From Saprospiraceae bacterium (GTDB lineage Bacteria > Bacteroidota > Bacteroidia > Chitinophagales > Saprospiraceae): DNA of 64,000 nucleotides. Both the position numbers and the translations under genes were made by a program. Shown here in pieces: positions 1 to 9,572 of the stretch. The stretch's first letter is position 1. Every line of letters begins with the position of its first letter. The stretch covers positions 372,001 to 436,000 of the forward strand of contig JADJNF010000007.1 in NCBI GenBank assembly GCA_016714445.1. Direction: 5' to 3'. A model generated the notes under the pieces. The model saw nothing but the letters and a program-made list of their open reading frames with translations. It was not told the DNA's origin and did no database searches.

Positions 1-599
1 CTTACCAGCATAGAATCCAATGTTTTGGAAATCAATTCTTTGGTTTGATTCCTTTCGACTATTTCCAATCTCTCAGATTGTGCCAGATTAACCAATCCAT
101 GTACACAACTCCAAAGCTGAAGCGCCAGAATTCTGTCTTCAAGGTCTTTAAGCCCCAGTTGTTGTATAGCTTCTCTGCAAGTTATCGTAAGAAAGTTGAA
201 CATAGCCATACCTTCATCCCAGTCTTCCATACACTTTTCAATGTGTTTCATTGGTTTATCGGAATTGAACATCAGATCGTACCAGTCTTTATTTTCCAAA
301 CCAAACTTTACATAAGCATTTCCTATGCTATGAATTCTCTTTACAGGATCTGTCTCCCCAAATGCCTGTACCATATATTTGTTCATCAACATAAAACCCA
401 TTTCCATGAGCTCATGCAGAATTTCGTCTTTGTCTTTAAAGTAGAGATATATTGTCGCAGGACTGTATTCAACGGTGGTGGCAATCTTACGAATTGACAA
501 TCCTTCCTGACCATTCTTCAGAAGAATTTTTTTTGCCGCATCGAGTATCAATTCCTTCAGTTCGGCTTTATCTCTCTCTTTTCTTTCTGCGAGTCCCAC
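1..599 (-). CDS. TetR/AcrR-family transcriptional regulator (C-terminus cut by window edge)
   Basis: About 199 residues are readable on the minus strand from a GTG at 597-599, and the frame runs off the window start. The N-terminal third is a TetR helix-turn-helix (SIRKIATTVEYSPATIYLYF followed by KDKDEIL), the signature of this DNA-binding family. The rest is a helical ligand-binding domain that I cannot assign to an inducer. No in-frame ATG lies upstream of the GTG, so GTG is the likely start. A perfect palindrome sits in its own promoter (see 637-657), which fits autorepression. The next gene upstream is on the same strand, so a divergent target is not visible; the target may lie beyond the window start. 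Confidence 0.9.
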   Translation of the reverse strand, partial: MGLAERKERDKAELKELILDAAKKILLKNGQEGLSIRKIATTVEYSPATIYLYFKDKDEILHELMEMGFMLMNKYMVQAFGETDPVKRIHSIGNAYVKFGLENKDWYDLMFNSDKPMKHIEKCMEDWDEGMAMFNFLTITCREAIQQLGLKDLEDRILALQLWSCVHGLVNLAQSERLEIVERNQTKELISKTLDSMLV

Positions 600-631
600 T
601 AATATATTTTTAAATAATTACAATTACGGTG

Positions 632-662
632 CAAATATACTAAACAGTGTTTAGTATGTCAA
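632..662 (-). promoter_or_regulatory. TetR promoter with embedded operator palindrome
   Basis: On the minus strand a TTGACA (657-662) and a TATATTTG box (632-639, matching the Bacteroidota -7 consensus TANNTTTG) are 17 bp apart. The spacer is filled by a perfect inverted repeat, ATACTAAACA-G-TGTTTAGTAT at 637-657. The start codon of the TetR gene lies 33 bp downstream of the -7 box. A repressor bound here would block polymerase, so autoregulation is the natural reading. Confidence 0.75.
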
Positions 663-745
663 TACTTTGATGTATGTTTTTTTAACTTTTTTCATTTTTC
701 CTTTAAAAACTGTAATTTTAAGAAATAAAAATGTCTGATATAAAA

Positions 746-1876
746 TCAAATTTTTATAAATCTCCTGAATTGACCTTCAATATTGACATAATACACTCCG
801 GCAGGAAGCGTTCCGATTTGAACAGTAAATCCGATACCTGTTTGTTGTGCCTGCCCAACCTGATTAAATATGGTAAATGATTTCGGTATACCGGAATATT
901 CAAGATGTAACTCTTCTGAAACCGGATTGGGAAAAATACTGAAAACTCCGTCATCATCATTTTTATCATTAATACCGGAAGAGGACTCGACACATGTTTT
1001 TGAGTATAAAGTGACGGTTTCCCAAGCCAATTCCTGAAATCTTTTAGCCAATTCTTTTGTTGGAGCCTGAAAATTTCCGCCCCACCATACTTTGAGTTGG
1101 TGAGTAAGGCCTACAGGTGATTTGCCATGAATAGCTGCAAAGTGAATACATGCCACATAGTACTTTCCAATATCCGTCAAATGAATATCATCACTGAATA
1201 GTTGATTTATATGGTTTATTCCAGGCACATTACCCAATTGAATTTCATCATACAATCTTGCCAGTCCTTGTCCTGCAGGAATCAGACATACAGGATTTCT
1301 GGGTTTATATCTTTTATTTATGGTGTCTACTACACTTTCCCACATAGGTAAATCATCCGTCAATCTTTGTCTCCACGGATTCGTATTGATGTCGTACATA
1401 CAGCCGGTAGGTGTTCCGCTGAGGATACAATGCCAGTCTTCATATAAGTAAACACGAATATCAGGATTATAGCGGTTTGCATATACAAAAAAACTGTCCG
1501 CATACTGATATGTTTCAATAATTCCCCAAGGTGTCAAATGTCGGGGCACTGATTCAGTGAGAACCAAAACATCAAAATCACCCGCTCTTAATCCCTCTTG
1601 AGGATGATAATAGCTATAATAATAAGGCGGATTTATATTATAATCATTTCTGTCCTTGGCCTGCCAGTTCCAACGCAAGGGTGCACCTGGTACAGACTGA
1701 TATTTCCAGTCATTAAAACTGACAGTCAGATGATCATCGGAAAGAGATTTTACCATATCCGGAATCTGATCACTCAAGCTGTGACCAATATAAAATGCTT
1801 TAACATTTTGGCTACTAAGCTTCACAATTCCGAACAAAAAAATGAAATAACCTAATAAAAATTTATGCATCCACAT
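746..1876 (-). CDS. T9SS-exported SGNH/GDSL-like hydrolase
   Basis: A 376-residue exported protein. Residues 1-22 are a signal peptide. GHSLS at 31-35 is a variant of the GDS(L) block, with Ser33 as likely nucleophile. DDIHLTDIGKYY near residue 230 supplies the Asp-x-x-His pair of SGNH hydrolases. This supports an esterase or carbohydrate-deacetylase role, but the substrate is not predictable. The last ~70 residues (FSIFPNPVSEELHLEYSG to the end) are a type A sorting domain, so the protein should cross the outer membrane through T9SS and stay on the surface or be released. It stands alone, with terminator 1931-1974 on its upstream side belonging to the preceding gene. Confidence 0.8.
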   Translation of the reverse strand: MWMHKFLLGYFIFLFGIVKLSSQNVKAFYIGHSLSDQIPDMVKSLSDDHLTVSFNDWKYQSVPGAPLRWNWQAKDRNDYNINPPYYYSYYHPQEGLRAGDFDVLVLTESVPRHLTPWGIIETYQYADSFFVYANRYNPDIRVYLYEDWHCILSGTPTGCMYDINTNPWRQRLTDDLPMWESVVDTINKRYKPRNPVCLIPAGQGLARLYDEIQLGNVPGINHINQLFSDDIHLTDIGKYYVACIHFAAIHGKSPVGLTHQLKVWWGGNFQAPTKELAKRFQELAWETVTLYSKTCVESSSGINDKNDDDGVFSIFPNPVSEELHLEYSGIPKSFTIFNQVGQAQQTGIGFTVQIGTLPAGVYYVNIEGQFRRFIKI

Positions 1877-1930
1877 TTGAATTATATTTAATAAAAAACG
1901 AACTTCACCTACTTCACCCTATTCCGGTAA

Positions 1931-1974
1931 AAAAATAGTCCTTCAGCAAAGGATTTTACTGAAGGACTATTTTT
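1931..1974 (-). terminator. Strong intrinsic terminator (16-bp stem)
   Basis: A perfect 16-bp stem pairs 1931-1946 with 1959-1974, with a 12-nt loop and a T run on either side depending on strand. It lies 39 bp past the stop codon of the thioredoxin-like gene (minus strand) and separates it from the SGNH hydrolase gene. Confidence 0.88.
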
Positions 1975-2012
1975 CAATTCCTGATGATTTTTAGCTTTAT
2001 AGACAGGTCAAC

Positions 2013-3512
2013 TTAAATCTTGGTAAATTTGTGTGCAAAAACACCATCTTTTGTTCTTACATTCAGGAAATACATACCACTACTTAAGTCACCAACTTGC
2101 AAGAAATTTGTATTTTTTGAAACCTTTGTAACTGTAGCACCCATAATATCAGTTATAAATACTTCATAATCTATCCCTGATTTGATAGTCAAGTCTATAT
2201 TAAGTATATCGATCACAGGATTAGGATATACCTTCAGATTTTGAACAAAATCCTGATCATCCAGAGATGAAGTAAAATCGGCGGCCACGTAAGAGTTGGT
2301 AGTTGCAACTGCACCTCCCTGAGTAGTGCCAAAGACAAAATCACTGATCAAAACCGGCTTAAGCAACTCATTGTCCCCGTTATAAAATTCAACACCAGGC
2401 CAATGATCTTCTTCCCTGAAATAAATCATACCATCACCATATGTGTCTTTTGTTGTAAAAGTCATACAAGTAATATCTGTGTTTACAATGGGTATTTCAT
2501 ACGTAAAAGTTTTTAACGCATCAGCACCTCCGCCACCATCTTGATCTTCATTACCAGGATTATATTGAACGGCCTTTAGTATCCTGTTTTTATTGTCCTT
2601 CAATTGCCAGGAAATTTCTCCCGGATAAAAGTCAGTAGTGAACTTTACGATCAGTTTGTTTTTTTTGATCAGCGGCCTGTAAAAATTTGTTTCAATTAAT
2701 GCTGCTTCAGATGGATCAGTACTAACCCCGTTTACAGCGCTTATCGTTATATTAATGTCTGTAGTTTCTGTTATTTTAGCTCCTTCCAGAGCAACTTCAA
2801 AAAGTTCAAATACTTTTACCGGAGTAGTAAAATTATAAGTTTTAGGATTACTTACCCCATTCTTTTTCAGATCCAAAGTAATGTTGGTAATAGGACCATT
2901 TCCTATATTGACAAGACTTACAGCAGGTAGATTACTTTGAACACAAAATACTTTCGGACTGATTTGAATATCTGTAAAAACTGCATTGTTTTGTTTTTCC
3001 CCTTTTACCAGAGTCTCCCAAACTTCAAGATTTTCTCTCATGGTGTAAGGTATTTCCATTAATGTTCTGTCCGGTCTGATGATATAAATCGTTGGAAAAC
3101 CAGGAATTTTTAATAAATTATTGAATAAGTCACTATCGACAATACTATAGTTAACGCCAGCAGTCCAGTCTCCCCAAGAGTTATCAGACTCAGAGGTAAG
3201 ATCTTCCTGGGTAGTGTCACTATCGCCTTCGATGCCGTAGATACTTACAGTATTGGTACCAGTAGGTCCGTATTTTTTATGGAGTTCTTTTAATACTCCA
3301 CTTTCATGAAAACTCCAGCAATGGGAGCACCAGGTTGCAAAAACGTCTAATATTACGGTTCTGCCCGCATCAAGATCAGCAAATATATCTACTTCTTTTC
3401 CATTAATATCAGTACCTTTAATATTTGCAGGTAATTTTGACCCCGAATCCAATTGTCCAAAAGAAATAGAAATCGAGAATAAAAGTAAAAGAAGTGGTAA
3501 AAATCGTCTCAT
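2013..3512 (-). CDS. Thioredoxin/TlpA-like protein with T9SS sorting domain
   Basis: The start at 3512 gives MRRFLPLLLLLFSISISFGQ, a clean signal peptide; the longer open frame to 3566 would put 18 extra residues before it. Residues ~25-165 are a thioredoxin-like (redoxin/TlpA) domain with WCSHC, so the redox pair is Cys62-Cys65. PGFPTIYII contains the conserved cis-Pro. A ~270-residue middle region resembles Bacteroidota surface modules (LTLDLKKNG-type blocks). The C-terminus (NLKVYPNPVIDILNIDLT to the end) is a type A T9SS sorting domain. The likely role is a secreted disulfide oxidoreductase or surface protein; the substrate is unknown. It is followed by the strong terminator at 1931-1974. 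Confidence 0.85.
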   Translation of the reverse strand: MRRFLPLLLLLFSISISFGQLDSGSKLPANIKGTDINGKEVDIFADLDAGRTVILDVFATWCSHCWSFHESGVLKELHKKYGPTGTNTVSIYGIEGDSDTTQEDLTSESDNSWGDWTAGVNYSIVDSDLFNNLLKIPGFPTIYIIRPDRTLMEIPYTMRENLEVWETLVKGEKQNNAVFTDIQISPKVFCVQSNLPAVSLVNIGNGPITNITLDLKKNGVSNPKTYNFTTPVKVFELFEVALEGAKITETTDINITISAVNGVSTDPSEAALIETNFYRPLIKKNKLIVKFTTDFYPGEISWQLKDNKNRILKAVQYNPGNEDQDGGGGADALKTFTYEIPIVNTDITCMTFTTKDTYGDGMIYFREEDHWPGVEFYNGDNELLKPVLISDFVFGTTQGGAVATTNSYVAADFTSSLDDQDFVQNLKVYPNPVIDILNIDLTIKSGIDYEVFITDIMGATVTKVSKNTNFLQVGDLSSGMYFLNVRTKDGVFAHKFTKI

Positions 3513-3566
3513 ATAAGGATTTGTAAGTTGTAAAAAAATAAAAACGACGCAAAAGTACATTTTCAT

Positions 3567-4079
3567 TTAAGAATGCAAAAATAAAAAATGATCCAAACGG
3601 CATTTTTGTCTTCTATGATGCCTAAGGTGCATTTCTGCAAACTGAAGCCATTCAATGGCATTAAAATATCCCAAACCCGGATGTTTTGATTTTCCTTCGA
3701 AGGGGCAATCCGCCATCAAAGTTGCCACCACATTCATATCTTCCTTAATGCACATCAGATCACGGAGTAGTTGTTCTTTATTTTCCGGCTGTGGTATAAA
3801 AACATTGTCCGGCGAACCCTTGATTATTTCATCCGGAAAATCATTATTTTTCAACATGGCTGATGCAAATGGTAAAGCTTCTGCATGTGCATTTTCATTA
3901 GTCAATATACAAATCCGGATTTGATCAATAAAAAATGTAGTATCATCAATTAAATGAATATACATCTGACCTACAGACCAGGTTTCCGGCGATGGTTTTA
4001 TTAACAACTGGTCAAAGGTGTATTGATCCAGTGCTGCTATCCAGTAATCCATTGCTTTATTAAAATCTTCTATATTCAT
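3567..4079 (-). CDS. DinB-like (DinB_2 superfamily) four-helix-bundle protein
   Basis: The ATG at 4079 gives MNIEDFNKAMDYW, about 170 residues; the frame upstream offers only a TTG three codons earlier. The pattern ETWSVGQMYIHLIDDT early and EMHLRHHRRQ near the C-terminus places His residues as in the DinB/YfiT superfamily, which binds a divalent metal in a four-helix bundle. Members are thiol-dependent transferases or stress proteins; the activity of this one cannot be stated. It lies 54 bp upstream of the thioredoxin-like gene start and may be co-transcribed with it. Confidence 0.75.
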   Translation of the reverse strand: MNIEDFNKAMDYWIAALDQYTFDQLLIKPSPETWSVGQMYIHLIDDTTFFIDQIRICILTNENAHAEALPFASAMLKNNDFPDEIIKGSPDNVFIPQPENKEQLLRDLMCIKEDMNVVATLMADCPFEGKSKHPGLGYFNAIEWLQFAEMHLRHHRRQKCRLDHFLFLHS

Positions 4080-4140
4080 AAATGCCAATATTGGTATTCA
4101 AAAAATGCCTGACAATACACTGCCTAATCTTAAAAGCTTT

Positions 4141-5085
4141 CTATCTTTTTTCCATCGCCCATATATCATTGTCATATCTGAATTCAGGATGATCAGGTGT
4201 ACCTCCAAATTTCCCTCCGGTCATGTATATTTTGTTTTTAAAAACGGTTGCTGCAACGCCGCCACGTGGTAACCAAGGGGCATTTTGAGTTTTCCAGTTT
4301 TTTCCATCTGAACTATACATCACCTGATTGGTAAACAAACCATTTCGATTACACCCAAGCAACCATATTTTCTGGTCAAACACTAATGCCTTATATCCAA
4401 AAACCGATTCGCCGGACAATATCTCTTCAGTTTCTCTTTGCCACGACAACCCATCTCCTGAACTCCAGACATCGTTGTTTAGTAAATATAATCTGTTGTT
4501 TAGAGAAACCACCTGACTGTCACTTCTTTTGCCAAAAGGTACATTATCTCTGCCTTGAACCCATAAAATCCCATCTTCAGAGTTCCAGATATCGGCATAT
4601 TTATTGTTTTTATCTTCACCACCGACTATCCAGATTTTATTCCTGTAGACAAATGGATGATAAAAATATCTCTCAGGAAGATTACTATTGGTTGCTATCG
4701 TTTCCCAATTTTTAAAATCAGTACTTTTATATATCTCAGGTTTAAATTCATACTTTTCAATATTGCCTTTAAAATTTCCAAGCCCATATATTGCACCATC
4801 AAATGAAACATAATCCAGAAATGCGTGATTATTAATCACATTGGTCAGAGTTGATTTTTTCCAATGTATGCCGTCCATAGTGTACCAGTTTCCATCAGGA
4901 TGCAAAGTCCAGAGTGTATCCCTGACATTCATCATCTGAAAGTTATAACTTTTACTCCATTCAGCACTATCTGAAACTTTTTTCCAGACATACTCAGAAC
5001 CCTCATCAGATACCTTATTTTTGCTATCGCAGGAATTCAAGCACACTATTAAAAAAACCACATAAAAAACAGTTGAAAATTTCAT
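4141..5085 (-). CDS. Lipoprotein with kelch-like beta-propeller repeats
   Basis: The start at 5085 gives MKFSTVFYVVFLIVCLNSC, a lipoprotein signal with lipobox LNSC; the upstream extension to 5115 lacks signal character. The mature part repeats a motif like S-x-DG-x-x-W (TMDGIHW, NSEDGILW, SSGDGLSW, SSDGKNW), each followed by a strand such as NKIYMTGGKFG. That is the pattern of kelch/galactose-oxidase-type propeller blades, so it probably forms a propeller of 5-7 blades anchored in a membrane. No catalytic residues are recognisable. It lies about 60 bp upstream of the DinB-like gene on the same strand. Confidence 0.7.
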   Translation of the reverse strand: MKFSTVFYVVFLIVCLNSCDSKNKVSDEGSEYVWKKVSDSAEWSKSYNFQMMNVRDTLWTLHPDGNWYTMDGIHWKKSTLTNVINNHAFLDYVSFDGAIYGLGNFKGNIEKYEFKPEIYKSTDFKNWETIATNSNLPERYFYHPFVYRNKIWIVGGEDKNNKYADIWNSEDGILWVQGRDNVPFGKRSDSQVVSLNNRLYLLNNDVWSSGDGLSWQRETEEILSGESVFGYKALVFDQKIWLLGCNRNGLFTNQVMYSSDGKNWKTQNAPWLPRGGVAATVFKNKIYMTGGKFGGTPDHPEFRYDNDIWAMEKR

Positions 5086-5314
5086 GTATTCTGTATTTAA
5101 AATTTGGTCAAACATACATAGTCAAATAAAAATATAGCTAAAGCATACATTAAATTGAAAAAATTATTTTCAGCTTATATTCAATTCAGCATATTAGGGC
5201 GTATCCCAAAATTGTACTTTCAAAAAAAAATTACATTTGTTTTACCCAAACTAAAGGGAGACAAAAGGAATTTTAAAAAAATTGAATGAGAAAATGGGGT
5301 ACACTCACATATTT

Positions 5315-6559
5315 TCATTTCCATTCTCCAACCACCTTTCCATCGCAAGGTCCAAATCCGATTCTCACACCATCTTTCTCACACCAACCCCGCATCACCA
5401 CTGTATCTCCATCCAGAATAAATTTACGCTCGGTTCCGTCCGGCATCTGCACCGGTTTTGTGCCTTTCCAGCAAATTTCCAGCATAGAGCCATAAGCATC
5501 GGGAGTTGTACCGCTGATCGTACCTGAAGCCATCAAATCCCCTACCCTTACATTGCAGCCATTGACTGTATGATGAGCGAGTTGCTGACACATGTTCCAG
5601 TACATATACTTAAAATTGGATGTCGATACTCTTTTGCTAGCACCAGATTCGGTTATGATATCGACGGACAAATGTATATCATAATTTTTTGATCCTTCAT
5701 ATCTTAGATAGGGCAATACATCAGGTTCCTGCTGTGGACCCGATATCCTGAATGGTTCGAGTGCTTCCAAAGTGATTATCCATGGAGAAATCGTAGATGC
5801 AAAGTTTTTTGCCAGAAACGGTCCTAGTGGTACATATTCCCACTTTTGGATATCACGGGCTGACCAGTCATTAAAAAGCATGAGACCAAGGATATATTCT
5901 TCCGCTTTGTCCGTACTGATGGTTTGACCCATAGGGGTTTCTTTGCCAATAATAAATCCCATTTCCAGTTCAAAATCCAGTTGACGACTGGGACCAAATA
6001 CTGGTTTTTCAGCTTCTTCCGGCATGGTCTGTCCACTTGGCCGATGAATAGGAGTATCAGAAACGACAATGGAAGACGCCCTCCCATGATAGCCAACAGG
6101 CAGATGCAACCAGTTGGGCAATAAAGCATTGGCCGGATCTCTGAACATGATACCTACATTGGTGGCGTGTTCTCTGCTGCTGTAAAAATCTGTATAATCC
6201 CCTATATGCACTGGCAACAACATAGTGACTTCATCGGATGAAATAAAAATGGTTGATTCTTTAAACATGTCATTGTCCAGAAAACCACCTGTCACCAAGC
6301 CATTTTGCAAACGACGACGAACTTCCCTTGTTATTTTTTTGCCCAATGAAATAAAAGAATTGATATATCTCTGACTAAAAATTCCTTCAGGCAACTCTAT
6401 TCCTTCAAAAATAGTGGTGGTCGTACATTGATGAAGATCAACTATCGTATCCCCTATTCTGGTACAAACACCATGATGTCCTTCCTTTTTAAATACTCCA
6501 AATGGAATATTGTAAATCGTAAAGTCACTGTCTTCGTGAACGTAAACAAAACTTTTCAT
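5315..6559 (-). CDS. fahA: Fumarylacetoacetase
   Basis: A 414-residue protein from the ATG at 6559; the open frame continues upstream to 6649, but that part overlaps the peptidase gene in another frame and is not family-like. It cleaves fumarylacetoacetate to fumarate and acetoacetate, the last step of tyrosine/homogentisate breakdown, in the cytoplasm. Family blocks are clear: YTDFYSSREHATNVGIMF, LPVGYHGRASSIVVS, DFELEMGFIIGKE and FNDWSARDIQKWEY, with Asp/Glu metal ligands. Length and order match full-length FAH. The gene overlaps the end of the upstream M14 peptidase gene and probably shares its transcript, so peptide breakdown and tyrosine catabolism may be expressed together. Confidence 0.95.
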   Translation of the reverse strand: MKSFVYVHEDSDFTIYNIPFGVFKKEGHHGVCTRIGDTIVDLHQCTTTTIFEGIELPEGIFSQRYINSFISLGKKITREVRRRLQNGLVTGGFLDNDMFKESTIFISSDEVTMLLPVHIGDYTDFYSSREHATNVGIMFRDPANALLPNWLHLPVGYHGRASSIVVSDTPIHRPSGQTMPEEAEKPVFGPSRQLDFELEMGFIIGKETPMGQTISTDKAEEYILGLMLFNDWSARDIQKWEYVPLGPFLAKNFASTISPWIITLEALEPFRISGPQQEPDVLPYLRYEGSKNYDIHLSVDIITESGASKRVSTSNFKYMYWNMCQQLAHHTVNGCNVRVGDLMASGTISGTTPDAYGSMLEICWKGTKPVQMPDGTERKFILDGDTVVMRGWCEKDGVRIGFGPCDGKVVGEWK

Positions 6560-6602
6560 TTGATTAGAATTATTGAAATAACTTAAGCCCGGTATAAAAA
6601 TA

Positions 6603-9146
6603 TTAATAATTCTCAGGTACTGATCCGTTGAGAAAAACTGCATTGGCAAACAACAGTAATCCTTTGTCCCAAAAATGTCTGAACAATGGATTGTCTACCA
6701 TATAAATAGCCTGTCCTGATCCATGTGCCTGTACAGCAAAAGATACAGATTCTTCCAGCTGTTTTTTAAGTCCGGTACCTATAAATCCATAACTGTCATA
6801 ATTTTTTGGAACATGAACTACATTCCACATGCCCTTCTGCAGAGCAAAAGTCGCCGAAGAAGTCTTCAGACTGTAATAAGTTTTACCAAGTCCATATGCC
6901 AATGGATGGCTGTCATCTACCACATTTTTTACGATGGCGCCTGCAGTCCCCTTGCTGATGCTCCTTCTTTCCAACCCTTCAAAATCATTCAATCTGTCCA
7001 TTAACTCTTTTTTCAATTTTTTATCCTCAGCGGCCTTTTTATCCTCATCGGTGGCAAATACTTCAAAAGTTAGTCCCTTTTTTCCTGTAAATTGTTGTAC
7101 TGCGCCTTCTATCACTATCAGTCTTCCTCCCTTTGCGGTCCATTCTGATAGCTTTTTGAATTTATCTTCTCCAATAGAATAGTAACCATCAGGCAGGATG
7201 ATCGTATTGTAGGAAGAAAAATCTGCCCTATCAAACTGATCCCAATCAATAATGCTTATCCCATAATCCATGATCTGATCAAAATAGAACCATATTTCAC
7301 CACAAGAATTGGCACTGATGCCCCTACCTGAAAAGGTAAGTATTTTTGGCGCTTTGATGAGTTCAAAAAAATTGCCACCCATATCGCCGCCTTTATCCGA
7401 AAATCCTGTCGTATGTTTTGTATAATCAAGAATGCCATGTGCCTGAATAAGTCCACTGACTTCTTTATCAAAATCACTTTTACGTTTATTGTCCCCTACA
7501 TTCACCATCAGACTTCCTTTCGGAATGATCTTTCCATGGTATGAAGATTCCTTGACCGCCATACGAACTTTGTAATCCTTTTTATGAAAAGCCGCCAGCA
7601 CTTTAGCCCCATTCAAGTCATTCCATGGTATTTGATAGGCAAATGCTTTTACTTTATCGTCCTGCATGACGGCATTTATCGGCAATGTCTTTATTGTCTC
7701 AATCTTTGTTGTGACGGGAAATGCATAACAATCTGTCTGATAGGCAAATGGCAATGCCCAAGCTGTAATATCATAGGTCACTGAATCGCTAAGGATGGGT
7801 TCTTCTTCCATCAATACCTGTAGTAACACGGATCTTGGTTGAGCAGCCTGAATGACCATATCGCCTTCCTGAAGGTCAAACTTTTTTGTAGCTTTAGATT
7901 GATAATGATAAGCACTCAAACCTGTATTTTTCAAAGCGTATCCATACTGTATCCCATTTCTATCAAATAAAGTAGCCAATCTGCTGAGTGATGGACTCTT
8001 TTTTAGTACATAAGTCTTATATTTTCCTTTTGGACTTTGATAGCTTTCGGTATAGTAAGTCTTAAAATTAGTCAACAATTTAGCTGCATTTTTAGAAGAT
8101 ATTTCTATGGTGGATAATGCTACTACGGTGTTATGGTCTATTTTATCCCGGATGGTCAGTGTGTCCCCGTTTTCAAGTTGAATTGCTCTGCCTGAAGAAC
8201 TATTGCCTGCCTGCTCATAAGTCATTCCGATGGCACCACTGTAACAAGGATAGGTATCTCCATAACTTGGGTAAAGAAGGTCAAATACCTCTCTGGTCCA
8301 GTACAGCCAACCTTTTTTGTCAAAGTAAGATGCGTGGTTTTTCCCGATTTCAACCTGAAAATCGCGCTGAAAAGCAGACATAAAGGAATGATAAGGTTCG
8401 GCAGCAGGAGCAAAATAATAATTTGAGTTGTAACCCATTTCATGAAAGTCTGCATGTACGTGAGGCATCCACTGATTGTAAGCAATGACCCTTTCTCTGG
8501 ATTCCTTTTGGGTCTGCCAGGCCCAGTCTCTGTTCATATCAAACATATAGTGATTGTATCTTCCGCTTGGCCATGGTTCCATATGTTCCCGATGAGTAAC
8601 ACCGGGATGGGTACGGTTTCCAGAAGCGTTTTTTAGAAAATGTACGTATCGGTCATATCCGTCCGGGTTAAGGCTCGGGTCTATGATAACCACAGTGTTT
8701 TTTAACCATTCCGTGGTTCTGGAATCAACGCCTGATACCAGTTGATACAAAATATTTGCTACACTTTCTGTAGTACCTGCTTCATTGCCATGTACCCCAA
8801 AACTGCACCATACCAATGCTTTTTCATTAATAGCTGCTGGCTTTTGTGTTGATAATCCGGTATTTTGCAGGTTCGTAAGTCTTATATTTTCAAGGTCATT
8901 CAGATTTTCCCGGGTAGATACAAATATTAACTGAAGAGGTCGGCCCTGATAAGATTCCCCAATTTTTTTGGTGATCACCATATCGCTTTGTCCGTCTATA
9001 TAATTTATGTAATCAGTAACTTGATGATGAAAAGAATGCTGTTTTCCATATTGTTTTATATATTCAGATGGGGATTGTATTTTTTGTTGGGAAAAAAGAG
9101 ACAAGCCTGTCAATAGGCCAAAGGTCAATAATAAAAGTCTGGGCAT
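6603..9146 (-). CDS. M14-family zinc carboxypeptidase, exported
   Basis: An 847-residue protein with a signal peptide (MPRLLLLTFGLLTGLSLFSQ). The peptidase M14 domain occupies residues ~35-370: HGNE gives zinc ligands His119 and Glu122, HADFHE gives His235, and MTYEQAG gives the catalytic Glu311. A long C-terminal region follows (GISANSCGEIWFYFDQ, WTAKGGRLIVIEG), resembling the glutamine-amidotransferase-like module that trails many Bacteroidota M14 proteins. No sorting domain is visible, so the protein is probably periplasmic. The stop lies 44 bp upstream of the fahA ATG, in a tight same-strand arrangement. It likely trims peptides for amino-acid use. Confidence 0.9.
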   Translation of the reverse strand: MPRLLLLTFGLLTGLSLFSQQKIQSPSEYIKQYGKQHSFHHQVTDYINYIDGQSDMVITKKIGESYQGRPLQLIFVSTRENLNDLENIRLTNLQNTGLSTQKPAAINEKALVWCSFGVHGNEAGTTESVANILYQLVSGVDSRTTEWLKNTVVIIDPSLNPDGYDRYVHFLKNASGNRTHPGVTHREHMEPWPSGRYNHYMFDMNRDWAWQTQKESRERVIAYNQWMPHVHADFHEMGYNSNYYFAPAAEPYHSFMSAFQRDFQVEIGKNHASYFDKKGWLYWTREVFDLLYPSYGDTYPCYSGAIGMTYEQAGNSSSGRAIQLENGDTLTIRDKIDHNTVVALSTIEISSKNAAKLLTNFKTYYTESYQSPKGKYKTYVLKKSPSLSRLATLFDRNGIQYGYALKNTGLSAYHYQSKATKKFDLQEGDMVIQAAQPRSVLLQVLMEEEPILSDSVTYDITAWALPFAYQTDCYAFPVTTKIETIKTLPINAVMQDDKVKAFAYQIPWNDLNGAKVLAAFHKKDYKVRMAVKESSYHGKIIPKGSLMVNVGDNKRKSDFDKEVSGLIQAHGILDYTKHTTGFSDKGGDMGGNFFELIKAPKILTFSGRGISANSCGEIWFYFDQIMDYGISIIDWDQFDRADFSSYNTIILPDGYYSIGEDKFKKLSEWTAKGGRLIVIEGAVQQFTGKKGLTFEVFATDEDKKAAEDKKLKKELMDRLNDFEGLERRSISKGTAGAIVKNVVDDSHPLAYGLGKTYYSLKTSSATFALQKGMWNVVHVPKNYDSYGFIGTGLKKQLEESVSFAVQAHGSGQAIYMVDNPLFRHFWDKGLLLFANAVFLNGSVPENY

Positions 9147-9572
9147 AAAAAATAATGTTTGTTCAGGAAAAAGGTTTTACACAGCAAATGTAAGGTATTA
9201 CTGAAGTCCCCTTTTATTTTATGGAGAAATATTTTGCCTTTATTCTTAAGTAGGTAGTATAAAAAAGGAATTAAGTAATCAGGAGCTTAAATGATTTAAA
9301 ACATTTGTTGATGCCTTTTGCTAATTTTTTAATTTAGAATTGTTTGCCATTCTTTGTTCGACATTCGAAATTTATACCGACGATAATTTTATTTAAGAAA
9401 AATTATGTCTTCATTATACTCAAAATCAATACATTGTGTAAAAATATTTATGCAAACCAATTTATTTTGAGTATAGTTGAAATAATTTTGATAATAAAAA
9501 ATAGTCATATCAGCCAAATGAATCTTGTCAATTCTGAAATTTGATAAATTTTCAACCATATATCCCACCGAC
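9147..9572. other. Intergenic region, mostly repeat copy A
   Basis: There is no credible gene in this 426-bp gap. The 9373-9475 part is one copy of a 103-bp palindromic repeat (separate entry). 9147-9340 is AT-rich and should contain the promoter of the minus-strand M14 peptidase gene, though I could not pick a convincing TANNTTTG box. Confidence 0.6.
9373..9475 (+). repeat. Palindromic dispersed repeat, copy A (103 bp)
   Basis: This segment matches 29888-29990 without gaps at 83 of 103 positions. It folds as two hairpins. Hairpin 1 pairs ATAATTTT (9383-9390) with AAAATTAT (9399-9406). Hairpin 2 pairs TATACTCAAAAT (starting 9415) with ATTTTGAGTATA (ending 9475). Its ends are TATAC and GTATA. 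It lies between two minus-strand genes, in neither reading frame. Confidence 0.85.

Noticed and set aside
45..497. 150-residue plus-strand open frame
   Set aside because: Antisense to the TetR gene; the minus-strand translation is clearly TetR.
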